Assembly: GCA_959347315.1 (NCBI GenBank) | Contig: OY365807.1 | Location: forward strand, 11,189,287 to 11,253,286 | DNA: 64,000 nucleotides | Reading direction: 5' to 3' | Source of the DNA: Bimastos eiseni | Taxonomy: Eukaryota; Annelida; Clitellata; Crassiclitellata; Lumbricidae | Shown here: positions 61,201-64,000 of the stretch, in pieces | Layout: each line of letters begins with the position of its first letter | Position numbering within the stretch: the first letter of the stretch is position 1 | Made by a program: the position numbers and the translations under genes | The notes under the pieces: model-generated | What the model saw: the letters and a program-made list of their open reading frames with translations, nothing else | The model's database searches: none | What the model was told of the DNA's origin: nothing

Positions 61201-62146
61201 GGAACTAATGCACAATCACTGGATTATCCAGCCAGCATGCTATCGAATAGCCCACCGCGTGCGTTTGCGTGGATAAAAGCCCATAGGAGATAAGTCTTGC
61301 CCTGTTGGACGAGACTTAGAGCGAGCTTTGAGATGTTCAAGACCAGACTCCAGAGGCAATGCCATTGGGTCGCTCTTATAAAACACGGCAATTGAACATC
61401 GAATGAAAACAAGACGATAAGAATTCGGTTCCGTTATCGCTGCTCTGAACTGATGTAACAAACAAGTGGAACACAATCAGAAGGAACGAATCCACTTGTT
61501 CCCCTCCCTGCCCTGGATGCAACGGCTTCATCCACGCAAATGGGCAGAGTTAATCTACACTTATAAGTAACGACGACTTATACAAGTTATACGACGTTAA
61601 AAATCAGCGCTCACTGACTGGTTCTGCTGCTCGTTATCAACAACGTATCACTTCATGGATTCAGGTGTTAAAATGATCTCAACGATTACAATTATATTGA
61701 GCCAAAATATTGAGCCAGATTTAAGACAATTGCTCCCAGTTTGCTCTCATGCACTTCTAAGCTGCTGAACTCTGACCTCCAATCTAGTACACTGACTCTT
61801 ATGCAGCTATGTGATTATGTGATTGTACCATTATACTAAAGAAAAAAGCAGTAATCGATGGTGGTCGCTTTAAGTGATTATTATTACTCGCAATCATAAT
61901 CCATGGATAAATGAGGTCCAAACCGCGACGATATATCGAAGAAACCTCTACCTCTGCAGCACGAAAGCCAGAGCGTCAATCCTAGGCGAGATAATTATAC
62001 ATGATCCTACGGACTGATTAACCATACGACTGACCGACTGACCATCCGACCAACATGATATTGAAAAGGACTTACTTCCTTCCTCGCACAGCTGAAGCAC
62101 CGTCGTATCCTTGAAGAGCACCTGAGACCTCATAGTTGCGGTGGCC
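15944..62146 (-). CDS. RELN: Reelin, 55 exons (3' 95% of the gene), complete at the C-terminus
   Basis: Secreted extracellular-matrix glycoprotein; in vertebrates it binds ApoER2/VLDLR and guides neuron positioning. Seen: 55 exons whose GT-AG splice joins preserve one frame of 3,292 codons plus stop, colinear with vertebrate reelin from the end of the reeler domain to the C-terminal tail. All eight reelin repeats are present, each with a BNR/Asp-box sub-repeat A, an EGF module (CxGHGxC type) and sub-repeat B (FRWWQP...WAIDD). EGF modules: R1 50154-50217/49747, R2 47283-47420/46631, R3 42895-43043/42540, R4 39466-39606/38812, R5 in 34176-34396, R6 28337-28477/27935, R7 in 25675-25891, R8 19512-19678/18564. 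Human reelin has 3,460 residues, so only the signal peptide and most of the reeler domain are missing, beyond the right edge. The exons are listed separately as w1-w55 in transcription order. Splice sites were chosen by reading alone. Confidence 0.97.
16444..16622 (-). CDS. RELN: RELN exon w54: last Asp box and RWWQP...WAIDHVE
   Basis: 179 bp. Encodes [39 protein letters not shown] and [13 protein letters not shown]. Donor AT|gtaaga. A 27-bp exact copy of this exon's end lies in the upstream intron. Confidence 0.97.
16861..17003 (-). repeat. SINE family A, copy 3, head missing
   Basis: Shares body words with copy 2 (GGCAGCC, CCGTCTCATCTT-CCATCGAC, GTAC-GTCA-TG-ACTCA) but has no tRNA-like head. 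Reelin w53/w54 intron. Confidence 0.55.
17137..17180 (-). pseudogene. Relic copy of the end of reelin exon w54
   Basis: 27 bp identical to exon w54 (17141-17167 against 16453-16479), plus a further matching CCGGAACCT block at the same spacing. On the - strand it would read QWAIDHVE. There is no flanking exon structure, so it is unlikely to be used. Confidence 0.85.
17214..17328 (-). CDS. RELN: RELN exon w53: repeat 8B
   Basis: 115 bp. Encodes [37 protein letters not shown]. Matches vertebrate SKIMFVLQIGS...LLQYSVNN. The Asp box is split before GIDW. Confidence 0.94.
17940..18045 (+). repeat. tRNA-like SINE head
   Basis: TGGCTGATCGTTAGAGCG (A-box-like), then GCGGGTCGATTCTCGTCC (B-box-like) about 50 bp downstream. 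The stems do not form a convincing functional tRNA. Reelin w52/w53 intron. Confidence 0.5.
18348..18564 (-). CDS. RELN: RELN exon w52: EGF-8 end and repeat 8B
   Basis: 217 bp. Encodes [49 protein letters not shown] and DLTKA. The vertebrate AHGDSLYFNGCQIRQAAT is almost identical. Confidence 0.97.
19319..19377. repeat. Perfect 21-bp inverted repeat (hairpin)
   Basis: Arms 19319-19339 and 19357-19377 (ACACGTGAAAACAGTTCCGT plus C) are exact reverse complements around a 17-nt loop. A second imperfect fold-back of about 45-bp arms lies directly beside it (19196-19315). Reelin w51/w52 intron. Confidence 0.95.
19512..19678 (-). CDS. RELN: RELN exon w51: repeat 8A end and EGF-8
   Basis: 167 bp. Encodes [51 protein letters not shown]. 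Leaves after one base, as in EGF-3. Confidence 0.94.
19679..21151. other. Reelin intron w50/w51 (1.5 kb)
   Basis: Three tandem CTTGTGGTCA units at 19709-19741, ACTT repeats near 19970 and an unrecognised 95-codon - strand frame at 20327-20614. No exon found. Confidence 0.6.
21152..21390 (-). CDS. RELN: RELN exon w50: repeat 8A
   Basis: 239 bp. Encodes [34 protein letters not shown] (degenerate Asp box), [12 protein letters not shown] and [14 protein letters not shown]. Vertebrates have the same degenerate box (DARSDSW). Confidence 0.96.
21391..22466. other. Reelin intron w49/w50 (1.1 kb)
   Basis: No repeat or coding sequence that I recognise. Confidence 0.6.
22467..22858 (-). CDS. RELN: RELN exon w49: repeat 7B end and start of 8A
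   Basis: 392 bp. Encodes [60 protein letters not shown] and DGYMMQFK. Vertebrate equivalent: [20 protein letters not shown]...GYMMQFK. Confidence 0.97.
22944..23010 (+). repeat. Dispersed short repeat (MITE-like) family C
   Basis: AACGATGATTAGCGTCCCCC, TCCTCCTTTTTCCTGGCATG, GGACTGGCACTATCG. Copies: 60746-60818 (+), 37460-37525 (-) and a divergent one at 36840-36900 (-), all in reelin introns. Confidence 0.65.
23738..23844 (-). CDS. RELN: RELN exon w48: repeat 7B, first half of Asp box
   Basis: 107 bp. Encodes [19 protein letters not shown] and [13 protein letters not shown]. The Asp box continues as ITW in w49. Donor gtcttc is weak but keeps frame exactly. Confidence 0.85.
24062..24330 (+). 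mobile_element. 3' end of a CR1/L2-like LINE
   Basis: Reads [34 protein letters not shown] and FWMRLKAF, then a stop at 24298. Non-LTR reverse transcriptases often end in a block of the type RSFxxxGPxxWNxLP...FKxxLK. Just after the stop is GGCGCCATATAAGTGTTC, then trinucleotide repeats. It lies in the reelin w47/w48 intron in antisense. 5'-truncated. Confidence 0.6.
24544..24719 (-). CDS. RELN: RELN exon w47: repeat 7B
   Basis: 176 bp. Encodes [35 protein letters not shown] and [15 protein letters not shown]-richer than its flanks. Donor gtcagt. Confidence 0.95.
24720..25674. other. Reelin intron w46/w47 (1.0 kb)
   Basis: AT-rich with small internal duplications around AAGTTCGGCCG/GGCCGCAGAAG (24870-25110). 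No exon or known element. Confidence 0.55.
25675..25891 (-). CDS. RELN: RELN exon w46: repeat 7A end and complete EGF-7
   Basis: 217 bp. Encodes [43 protein letters not shown] and [14 protein letters not shown]-7 is uninterrupted. Phase 0 exit at gtaatt. Confidence 0.95.
26024..26094 (+). repeat. Compound (CA)n(TA)n microsatellite
   Basis: About 28 bp of CA followed by about 34 bp of TA in the reelin w45/w46 intron, likely unstable. Confidence 0.95.
26490..27038 (-). CDS. RELN: RELN exon w45: repeat 6B end and nearly all of 7A
   Basis: 549 bp, the longest exon. Encodes [39 protein letters not shown], then repeat 7A with [20 protein letters not shown] (Asp box) and [14 protein letters not shown]. 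The roughly 30-residue vertebrate insert near the C-terminal cleavage site is missing. Confidence 0.97.
27040..27260 (+). repeat. Degenerate (AAGGT)n array
   Basis: Pentamer-like GGTAAGGTAAG repeats with many variants, in the reelin w44/w45 intron. The same unit recurs at 29245-29590, 42600-42800 and 44830-44870 (reverse). These intronic arrays contain many GTAAG words in either orientation. Confidence 0.8.
27434..27627 (-). CDS. RELN: RELN exon w44: repeat 6B Asp box
   Basis: 194 bp. Encodes [39 protein letters not shown] (degenerate Asp box) and YFDQYKNN. Matches vertebrate FIQFYFMYGC and IFYDQYSK. Confidence 0.96.
27758..27935 (-). CDS. RELN: RELN exon w43: EGF-6 end and repeat 6B
   Basis: 178 bp. 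Encodes [31 protein letters not shown] and [12 protein letters not shown]. Vertebrate equivalent: [20 protein letters not shown]. Phase 0 exit at gtttgt. Confidence 0.95.
28337..28477 (-). CDS. RELN: RELN exon w42: repeat 6A end and EGF-6 first half
   Basis: 141 bp. Encodes [43 protein letters not shown]. The WAID aspartate is Thr. The vertebrate Lys2467 column holds Ala in my alignment. Confidence 0.94.
28808..28846 (-). pseudogene. Possible relic of reelin exon w40
   Basis: About 30 of 37 bases match exon w40 (29756-29792), including a 17-bp exact run, ACGTCTTTGGTGACAGC. In the w40 frame it contains a TAA. It sits in the w41/w42 intron. Confidence 0.6.
28978..29149 (-). CDS. RELN: RELN exon w41: repeat 6A Asp box
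   Basis: 172 bp. Encodes [17 protein letters not shown] (Asp box), [16 protein letters not shown] and [13 protein letters not shown]. Matches vertebrate IELEYSVDLGLSW and WTRITLPLPPYT. Confidence 0.96.
29245..29590 (+). repeat. Degenerate (AAGGT)n array
   Basis: About 340 bp of GGTAAGGTGAGGC-like units filling much of the reelin w40/w41 intron. Confidence 0.85.
29695..29802 (-). CDS. RELN: RELN exon w40: repeat 6A
   Basis: 108 bp. Encodes [32 protein letters not shown] and RCYG. It covers the strand that carries receptor-binding Lys2360 in mammals; see findings. Confidence 0.93.
29990..30536 (+). repeat. Hexamer-based minisatellite (TGTCTA/TGTCTG)n, about 550 bp
   Basis: Units TGTCTA and TGTCTG alternate, with TGGCTG and TTTG variants recurring in a larger period of about 170 bp. 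Lies in the reelin w39/w40 intron. It opens frames in all + phases; none is a gene. Confidence 0.97.
30661..30995 (-). repeat. tRNA-derived SINE, family A, copy 2 (best tRNA head)
   Basis: On the - strand it starts GCTGGTGTAGTGGTTAGCGT (A box) and has CAGTAGTTCAAATCTCC (B box), then a body with GACGGCGAGC and GAAGTTGCTAACACTTCAT. It lies in the reelin w39/w40 intron in the same orientation as the gene. Confidence 0.7.
31284..31425 (-). CDS. RELN: RELN exon w39: start of repeat 6A
   Basis: 142 bp. Encodes [35 protein letters not shown] and KALHFAG. Vertebrate equivalent: ILIGGNISGNTVLEDDF...KWLLHPGG. Confidence 0.93.
32147..32190 (-). repeat. 22-bp tandem duplication across the w38 donor
   Basis: TGTTGACCAGGTTGGCAAGG plus AC, then the same unit with one change, so the end of exon w38 and its splice donor exist twice (boundaries 32169/32168 and 32147/32146). 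Confidence 0.9.
32169..32439 (-). CDS. RELN: RELN exon w38: repeat 5B Asp box
   Basis: 271 bp. Encodes [30 protein letters not shown] (Asp box), STRIQWWQP and HIVDWAVDQ. Donor CAG|gttggc lies in a 22-bp tandem duplication that supplies a second copy of the same donor. Confidence 0.93.
32440..33292. other. Reelin intron w37/w38 (0.85 kb)
   Basis: A GACTGGACTG run at 33080-33105; otherwise nothing recognised. Confidence 0.55.
33293..33452 (-). CDS. RELN: RELN exon w37: repeat 5B
   Basis: 160 bp. Encodes [39 protein letters not shown] and [12 protein letters not shown]. Leaves after two bases at gtaaga. Confidence 0.95.
34176..34396 (-). CDS. RELN: RELN exon w36: repeat 5A end and complete EGF-5
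   Basis: 221 bp. Encodes [50 protein letters not shown] and [11 protein letters not shown]-5 is not interrupted, unlike EGF-1, 2, 3, 4, 6 and 8. Confidence 0.96.
34728..34948 (-). CDS. RELN: RELN exon w35: repeat 5A Asp box and dimer cysteine
   Basis: 221 bp. Encodes [27 protein letters not shown] (Asp box), [15 protein letters not shown] and PLNGIPLCG. The PLC cysteine aligns with vertebrate Cys2101 (HLCG), which links reelin dimers. Confidence 0.95.
35276..35390 (-). CDS. RELN: RELN exon w34: repeat 5A
   Basis: 115 bp. Encodes [34 protein letters not shown] and FD. ITTRD is the shared repeat strand. Phase 0 exit at gtacct. Confidence 0.92.
35391..37159. other. Reelin introns w32/w33 and w33/w34
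   Basis: Apart from exon w33 (36195-36354) this holds an ACTT repeat at 35977-36000 and a divergent family C copy near 36840-36900. Confidence 0.55.
36195..36354 (-). CDS. RELN: RELN exon w33: repeat 4B end and start of repeat 5A
   Basis: 160 bp. Encodes [20 protein letters not shown], then [19 protein letters not shown] and KIAEYC. Vertebrate equivalent: IWIVDDFIIDG...NWFFYPGGNIGLYC. Confidence 0.93.
37160..37236 (-). CDS. RELN: RELN exon w32: repeat 4[12 protein letters not shown]
   Basis: 77 bp. Encodes [20 protein letters not shown] then WQPEHG. Short exon with acceptor gtcaag and donor gtaagt; aligned with vertebrate TNATRFRLWQPYNNG. Confidence 0.92.
37960..38159 (-). CDS. RELN: RELN exon w31: repeat 4B Asp box
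   Basis: 200 bp. Encodes [25 protein letters not shown] and [12 protein letters not shown] (Asp box). Opens with DSVR like w20. Donor gtaggc. Confidence 0.94.
38638..38812 (-). CDS. RELN: RELN exon w30: EGF-4 end and repeat 4B
   Basis: 175 bp. Encodes [34 protein letters not shown] and [11 protein letters not shown]. Phase 0 exit at gtaagg. Confidence 0.95.
39466..39606 (-). CDS. RELN: RELN exon w29: repeat 4A end and EGF-4 first half
   Basis: 141 bp. Encodes [39 protein letters not shown]. Size and phases (2 to 2) equal those of w18 and w42. Confidence 0.95.
40280..40553 (-). CDS. RELN: RELN exon w28: repeat 4A Asp box
   Basis: 274 bp. Encodes [35 protein letters not shown] (Asp box), [10 protein letters not shown] and [14 protein letters not shown]. 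The FAETWD strand matches vertebrate YAETWDF. Confidence 0.96.
41094..41276 (-). CDS. RELN: RELN exon w27: repeat 3B end and start of repeat 4A
   Basis: 183 bp. Encodes [37 protein letters not shown] and ALEFSKNG. Two donors are possible, ggtc|gtaact (used) and one three bases earlier (g|gtcgta). Both keep frame and differ by one residue. Confidence 0.9.
41612..41856 (-). CDS. RELN: RELN exon w26: repeat 3B Asp box
   Basis: 245 bp. Encodes [27 protein letters not shown] (Asp box), ISINLPQ-like [13 protein letters not shown] and [11 protein letters not shown]. Donor gtcagc. Confidence 0.95.
42333..42540 (-). CDS. RELN: RELN exon w25: EGF-3 end and repeat 3B
   Basis: 208 bp. Encodes [10 protein letters not shown]...[29 protein letters not shown] and [13 protein letters not shown]. 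Vertebrate equivalent: [27 protein letters not shown]. Confidence 0.95.
42895..43043 (-). CDS. RELN: RELN exon w24: repeat 3A end and EGF-3
   Basis: 149 bp. Encodes [40 protein letters not shown] and EPGFV. Leaves after one base, further into EGF than in the even repeats; repeat 8 is the same. Confidence 0.93.
43616..43830 (-). CDS. RELN: RELN exon w23: repeat 3A Asp box
   Basis: 215 bp. Encodes [27 protein letters not shown] (Asp box) and [16 protein letters not shown]. Acceptor attgtag, donor gtaaga. Confidence 0.95.
43906..44104 (+). repeat. 11-bp minisatellite, about 18 copies
   Basis: Nearly perfect tandem ATCATGTGTGT in the reelin w22/w23 intron. The uniformity suggests recent expansion. 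The Cys/Val/Ser/His frames over it are artefacts. Confidence 0.97.
44427..44606 (-). CDS. RELN: RELN exon w22: start of repeat 3A
   Basis: 180 bp, phase 0 on both sides. Encodes [33 protein letters not shown] and [18 protein letters not shown]. The DEP/L position aligns with the vertebrate N-terminal processing site in this repeat. Confidence 0.94.
44941..45109 (-). CDS. RELN: RELN exon w21: repeat 2B end
   Basis: 169 bp. Encodes [40 protein letters not shown] and LEDDFQPKN. Aligned with vertebrate LELPAAAK...[22 protein letters not shown]. Donor AAT|gtagag. Confidence 0.93.
45561..45598 (+). repeat. (ATT)n microsatellite
   Basis: About 12 ATT units in the reelin w20/w21 intron; AT-rich sequence continues to about 45700. 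Confidence 0.95.
45738..45946 (-). CDS. RELN: RELN exon w20: repeat 2B Asp box
   Basis: 209 bp. Encodes [27 protein letters not shown] and [16 protein letters not shown] (Asp box), ending DYATP. Donor GA|gtcagt was chosen over a nearby gtaaat because only it keeps frame into w21. Confidence 0.9.
46445..46631 (-). CDS. RELN: RELN exon w19: EGF-2 end and repeat 2B
   Basis: 187 bp. Encodes [30 protein letters not shown] and [11 protein letters not shown]. Leaves in phase 0 after YFSK, as do the equivalent exons in repeats 4 and 6. Confidence 0.95.
47283..47420 (-). CDS. RELN: RELN exon w18: repeat 2A end and EGF-2 first half
   Basis: 138 bp. Encodes [41 protein letters not shown]. The usual WAID aspartate is Ser here. 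Donor CT|gtgggt is needed to keep frame; a donor two bases further on would create a stop. Confidence 0.93.
47694..47993 (-). CDS. RELN: RELN exon w17: repeat 2A with Asp box
   Basis: 300 bp. Encodes [38 protein letters not shown] (Asp box), [14 protein letters not shown] and [13 protein letters not shown]. Nearly strand-for-strand with vertebrate repeat 2A. Confidence 0.96.
48020..48300 (+). repeat. GAT/AAT-rich trinucleotide tract
   Basis: GAT/GAC-rich, then AAT-rich repeats filling the reelin w16/w17 intron. It produces Asn/Ile-rich open frames on both strands, which are artefacts. Confidence 0.9.
48396..48632 (-). CDS. RELN: RELN exon w16: repeat 1B end and start of repeat 2A
   Basis: 237 bp. 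Encodes [35 protein letters not shown], then FSNENETR...[12 protein letters not shown]. Matches vertebrate FRWWQPYHSS...VWAIDEI...YLGNVQPYCGHD. Confidence 0.95.
49059..49220 (-). CDS. RELN: RELN exon w15: repeat 1B Asp box
   Basis: 162 bp. Encodes [28 protein letters not shown] (Asp box) and [10 protein letters not shown], aligned with vertebrate VLLHYSYDNGITW. Confidence 0.95.
49517..49747 (-). CDS. RELN: RELN exon w14: EGF-1 end and repeat 1B
   Basis: 231 bp. Completes EGF-1 ([12 protein letters not shown]), then [33 protein letters not shown] and [12 protein letters not shown], the opening strands of sub-repeat B. Confidence 0.95.
49827..49892 (+). repeat. (ATT)n microsatellite
   Basis: ATT units with two ATC variants, in the reelin w13/w14 intron. 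Confidence 0.95.
50055..50117. repeat. Perfect 24-bp inverted repeat (hairpin)
   Basis: Arms 50055-50078 and 50094-50117 (AATAACATATTGTGGAATAA plus TAAT) with a 15-nt loop, in the reelin w13/w14 intron, 37 bp from the w13 donor. Confidence 0.95.
50154..50217 (-). CDS. RELN: RELN exon w13: EGF-1, first half
   Basis: 64 bp. Encodes [21 protein letters not shown]. The CNGHGQC core is typical of reelin EGF modules. Leaves after two bases just before the next EGF cysteine, a position shared with repeats 2, 4 and 6. Confidence 0.93.
50754..50860 (-). CDS. RELN: RELN exon w12: repeat 1A end, RFRWRQ...WAIDN
   Basis: 107 bp. Encodes [21 protein letters not shown] and SVWAIDN, the conserved last strands of sub-repeat A. 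Leaves after one base at gtaagt, inside the valine before FIGPC. Confidence 0.95.
51394..51522 (-). CDS. RELN: RELN exon w11: repeat 1A Asp box
   Basis: 129 bp. Encodes [34 protein letters not shown] is the BNR/Asp box of sub-repeat 1A. Donor gttatt is weak but the frame continues. Confidence 0.92.
51893..52107 (-). CDS. RELN: RELN exon w10: repeat 1A, WAVDLVQI
   Basis: 215 bp. Encodes [12 protein letters not shown]...[20 protein letters not shown]...[12 protein letters not shown], colinear with vertebrate [20 protein letters not shown]...QFSINLGCG. Acceptor cctgcag, donor gtaaag. Confidence 0.95.
52642..52760 (-). CDS. RELN: RELN exon w9: repeat 1A (acceptor tentative)
   Basis: 119 bp. Encodes [16 protein letters not shown]...[10 protein letters not shown], aligned with vertebrate ILYAKIEG...LDTLSYSSYK. 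The acceptor (ctattaag) was chosen because it restores frame after w8; its first five residues (GSKKC) are less certain. Confidence 0.75.
53487..53641 (-). CDS. RELN: RELN exon w8: repeat 1A
   Basis: 155 bp. Encodes [12 protein letters not shown]...[18 protein letters not shown]...LRFRFIF, aligned with vertebrate WDVLGAVIGTEC...VFLKDGERKLCTPSMD. Acceptor atgcag, donor gtagga. Confidence 0.92.
53990..54165 (-). CDS. RELN: RELN exon w7: start of repeat 1 sub-repeat A
   Basis: 176 bp. Encodes [16 protein letters not shown]...MTTRDLNL...FEETFDYG. The TTRDLNL strand is a standard reelin-repeat motif. Donor ctagc|gtaact gives an alanine across the junction before WITDGG of the next exon. Confidence 0.9.
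54600..54660 (+). repeat. (GTC)n tract
   Basis: GTCGTC repeats in the reelin w6/w7 intron, followed by imperfect duplications to about 54840 and preceded by TCTACTG-type repeats at 54350-54580. Confidence 0.85.
55193..55230. repeat. Near-perfect AT-rich palindrome
   Basis: TATTATATTCAAACATA and its reverse complement, separated by one or two bases, 70 bp from the w6 donor. Confidence 0.9.
55301..55547 (-). CDS. RELN: RELN exon w6: B-like module, CWAVDD and NWLFFPGG
   Basis: 247 bp. Encodes [20 protein letters not shown], then [17 protein letters not shown] and [11 protein letters not shown], the last sub-repeat-B-like module before repeat 1. It matches vertebrate IIHILYLPEDAK...CWALDNILI...NWLFFPG. 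Phase 0 exit at gtgagt. Confidence 0.95.
55590..55840 (-). repeat. SINE family B, copy 1
   Basis: On the - strand a B-box-like GGACTTCGATTCCCA precedes CATGGCTGCCGACAGTT and a tail near AGTTTGAAATTAACG. It matches 1115-1285 (AATTTCAAACTGATAAAC, ACCGTCGGCAGCTACGCAGG) and 59755-59875 on the opposite strand. Confidence 0.6.
56104..56200 (-). CDS. RELN: RELN exon w5: GSC segment before repeat 1
   Basis: 97 bp. Encodes SPGSCNVSS...ALDFGQNG...WTTIEQI, aligned with the vertebrate GSGSC...LYAKNN...WIQLEKI. Acceptor ttgtag, donor gtcaga, leaves after two bases. Confidence 0.87.
56635..56686 (-). CDS. RELN: RELN exon w4: LTTASVVQF segment
   Basis: 52 bp, the shortest exon seen. Encodes [17 protein letters not shown], nearly identical in pattern to vertebrate TTASVLQF. 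Donor taken as TGT|gtaagt; a donor two bases earlier (CT|gtgtaa) would break the frame. Confidence 0.87.
57258..57357 (-). CDS. RELN: RELN exon w3: N-terminal region before repeat 1
   Basis: 100 bp. Encodes [25 protein letters not shown], aligned with the vertebrate CGAIMHGNAV segment. Leaves in phase 0 at donor gtaagt. Confidence 0.88.
58239..58322 (+). repeat. (GA)n(CAGA)n microsatellite
   Basis: GA run to 58270, then CAGA tetramers and GACAGA units to 58322, in the reelin w2/w3 intron. Confidence 0.95.
59755..59875 (+). repeat. SINE family B, copy 3
   Basis: Contains GAGCGCCTTGTATGGTTGCC then GACAGTT, ending at TCAGTTTGAAATGAA: the reverse complement of the other two copies. Confidence 0.55.
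59915..59990 (+). repeat. tRNA-like SINE head
   Basis: GTTAACTGAGTGGTAGAGAG (A-box-like) and GTCAGCGGTTCAAATGAC (B-box-like), spaced as in a tRNA. It follows SINE B copy 3 in the reelin w2/w3 intron. Confidence 0.5.
60245..60350 (-). CDS. RELN: RELN exon w2: linker after reeler domain
   Basis: 106 bp. Encodes [10 protein letters not shown]...FRDDFDS...LW, matching the vertebrate segment ending in LRDDFDS and the NIW tryptophan. Acceptor gtcttcag, donor gtaaga, leaves after two bases. Confidence 0.9.
60351..62075. other. Reelin intron w1/w2 (1.7 kb)
   Basis: Contains a family C repeat (60746-60818) and no recognised coding sequence. Confidence 0.7.
62076..62146 (-). CDS. RELN: RELN exon w1: end of reeler domain
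   Basis: 71 bp, enters after two bases of a codon and leaves after one. Reads [13 protein letters not shown]...QLCEEG, matching the last strand and final cysteine of the vertebrate reeler domain. Acceptor gtgacag, donor gtaagt. Earlier exons are outside the window. Confidence 0.9.
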
Positions 62147-64000
62147 CTGTCACAACATAGCATATGTCATTTTAGTTCAGTCAATAAATCAATCAATTTA
62201 TTTTCTGTGACCAAACTATCACTGTAATAGAAGTATATGTGGTAACTCACATTGATACATATACTAGTTACGAAAGGCAGACCCAGAAGAAATGATGAAT
62301 TCCGTAATTATAAGGTCTCAGTTACAAAATTGAGCATAACAAAAGTCTCAATGATGTATGAAAGCCAATTCAAAAACATACAAGAATACAGTAATAGTCA
62401 AGATTAACTTCATAACTAGAACAGAATGATAACATGGCACTAAACTAAACACCTAACACATCCAATGACAAGCTATAAGTAATGACGTAATTTGTTGAAT
62501 CAGATAATAGCGTAGTTTCTTACAGATAATACAGACCAGGTACTTGGCACATAGATAGGGATTTATTGTTTCGAACGTAAGCCCCTATAAATCTGATACA
62601 AACAGCCGATTGTTTGGATAAGCTAATAGGTTGTCAATTTAACTTAGAACTTCTTGTACAGTAAATGAATTTCGGAGTCCAGGAGAAGAGTTGACCATAA
62701 AATTAATTACTAGCAATGAGTTGTGTTTATTTCGATACATAATATCACCAATCTTTTTCGTCCTAATTTGTTCAATTTTTAGTTATTTAAATTCTCAAAA
62801 GAGTTCACATCTGATCAAAGCCAACGAGATTGGCTTTGTCAAGTCCTGTGAAAATCTCAGATGACGTCAAGCTATGGATAGAGCACGTCTGATTCCACCA
62901 CATTTCAACCGCGTTGCAAGATCCGCTTCAGTGGTTCAGAACTTCAGATGGTAGGCTCTAGACGAACGCGTGAAATTCTAACTGTACGTCCTAGTCTGGA
63001 AATGCTTGAACAGCTGTATCCATGCACGCTACAAGACAACTTCAGGCCTCCATCGGACAATCCCACAAGTTCGCTTATAAATTTATTCATGCCATCAAGT
63101 AAAACGAAAGCAGATGATCGACCCTTCACTTGGTCACTGGCTCACTTTCATTGAACAGTCTTCCTCATTCAGAAAGACAAAGACTAAACCTTTATGTTTT
63201 CAATTTGGAATACATTTGCTACGTAACTCTGAGCATCTGAGCTGACGGCAGACCGTGTCTGTAAAGTATTGAAATTGAGGATGCCATAGAGATCATCGCA
63301 ATTACAAATACTATGGACTAATTGATTACATTACGCCGTCTGGGAATCATTTTAGGGACCGTCCAGTTTCTAAAAATTCATGAAAAAATGAGGTAGACGT
63401 TTTTGCAGCATTCGACAAAAAAAGATTAAACACTTAGCGCCATAAAATTTCACTCAAGACGTCATATTAAAAATCGACATCGCATAAAACAAAGCAGTTA
63501 CAATTGATTGTTAGAATTGTTTGAGATTTTAAATGTTTTGTATGAAATGTATTTACAATGATTACATATCACTCTTATGAAAGAATAGATTATTATCAAA
63601 TTACGCAACAAGTTTAAAAAAATGTTCTTGGGTACTGCAAGGGGTTATGAAGGAGAAAATACAAGAAAAAAAACAAATTTTCTCGATATGTCACACTATG
63701 ATCCAAGACGCTACATGGAGGTCCGATAAAAGTATTCTTGACGCAAGACGTACACCAGGAAGTCTTAGTTGAATATCTTTTAAATGATCTGTCGTATCTA
63801 TAAAAGTCGTTAAAACCGAAGTAAGATAACAAAATTTCTGCAACCAATGAACTCTAAGCTACTTTCCGGAAACAATTGGAAATGCGACAAACATTTTTCT
63901 AGAATACTGGACACCTTTAAAATGCGCATTATTGTAATTTTCATATAGATATGGTGGTACATTTCAATTCAACATGAACACTTCCTCAAATGCTGACAAC
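62147..64000. other. Right edge: reelin intron upstream of w1
   Basis: I searched the - strand for the remaining reeler-domain exons and signal peptide and saw none. AT-rich; short frames near 62944-63154 resemble nothing I know. Confidence 0.65.

Overview
The window is animal genomic DNA, AT-rich, with short coding exons in long introns full of microsatellites, minisatellites and tRNA-derived SINEs. Both recognisable genes are animal-specific. I found no bacterial operon, CRISPR array or phage. A complete eight-repeat reelin, frequent TAGGCCTA-like words and dispersed GGCGCTATATAAATG repeat tails suggest a marine invertebrate deuterostome such as an echinoderm. The species is an inference and is not proven.

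Two genes converge. On the + strand (about 7.1-12.7 kb) are the last three exons I can recognise of a Shal/Kv4 (KCND-type) voltage-gated potassium channel. They encode only the cytoplasmic C-terminus. The channel core must lie to the left of the window or in exons I could not recognise. On the - strand, from 62,146 down to 15,944, are 55 consecutive exons of reelin. They run from the end of the reeler domain through all eight reelin repeats (sub-repeat A, EGF, sub-repeat B) to the C-terminal tail and stop. Joined by hand with GT-AG introns, they form one open frame of 3,292 residues with no internal stop. The signal peptide and most of the reeler domain lie beyond position 64,000. The stop codons of the two genes are about 3.25 kb apart; that gap holds a 22-bp minisatellite and candidate poly(A) signals for both.

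The non-coding DNA holds a non-autonomous hAT element with an 8-bp target duplication (3,689-4,585), a mariner-like fold-back element with about 200-bp inverted arms inside a Kv4 intron (11,328-12,074), a LINE 3' end, several SINE/MITE families, hairpin-forming inverted repeats and two apparent relics of reelin exons inside reelin introns.

The main biological observation is the architecture of the reelin gene. Even repeats (2, 4, 6) share one exon/phase pattern and most odd repeats share another, as if the array grew by duplicating two-repeat units. The cysteine that dimerises vertebrate reelin is present. The two lysines that bind vertebrate lipoprotein receptors are not in register, the loop carrying the vertebrate C-terminal cleavage site is absent, and the C-terminal tail lacks the arginine cluster. 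I saw no entirely new molecular system.
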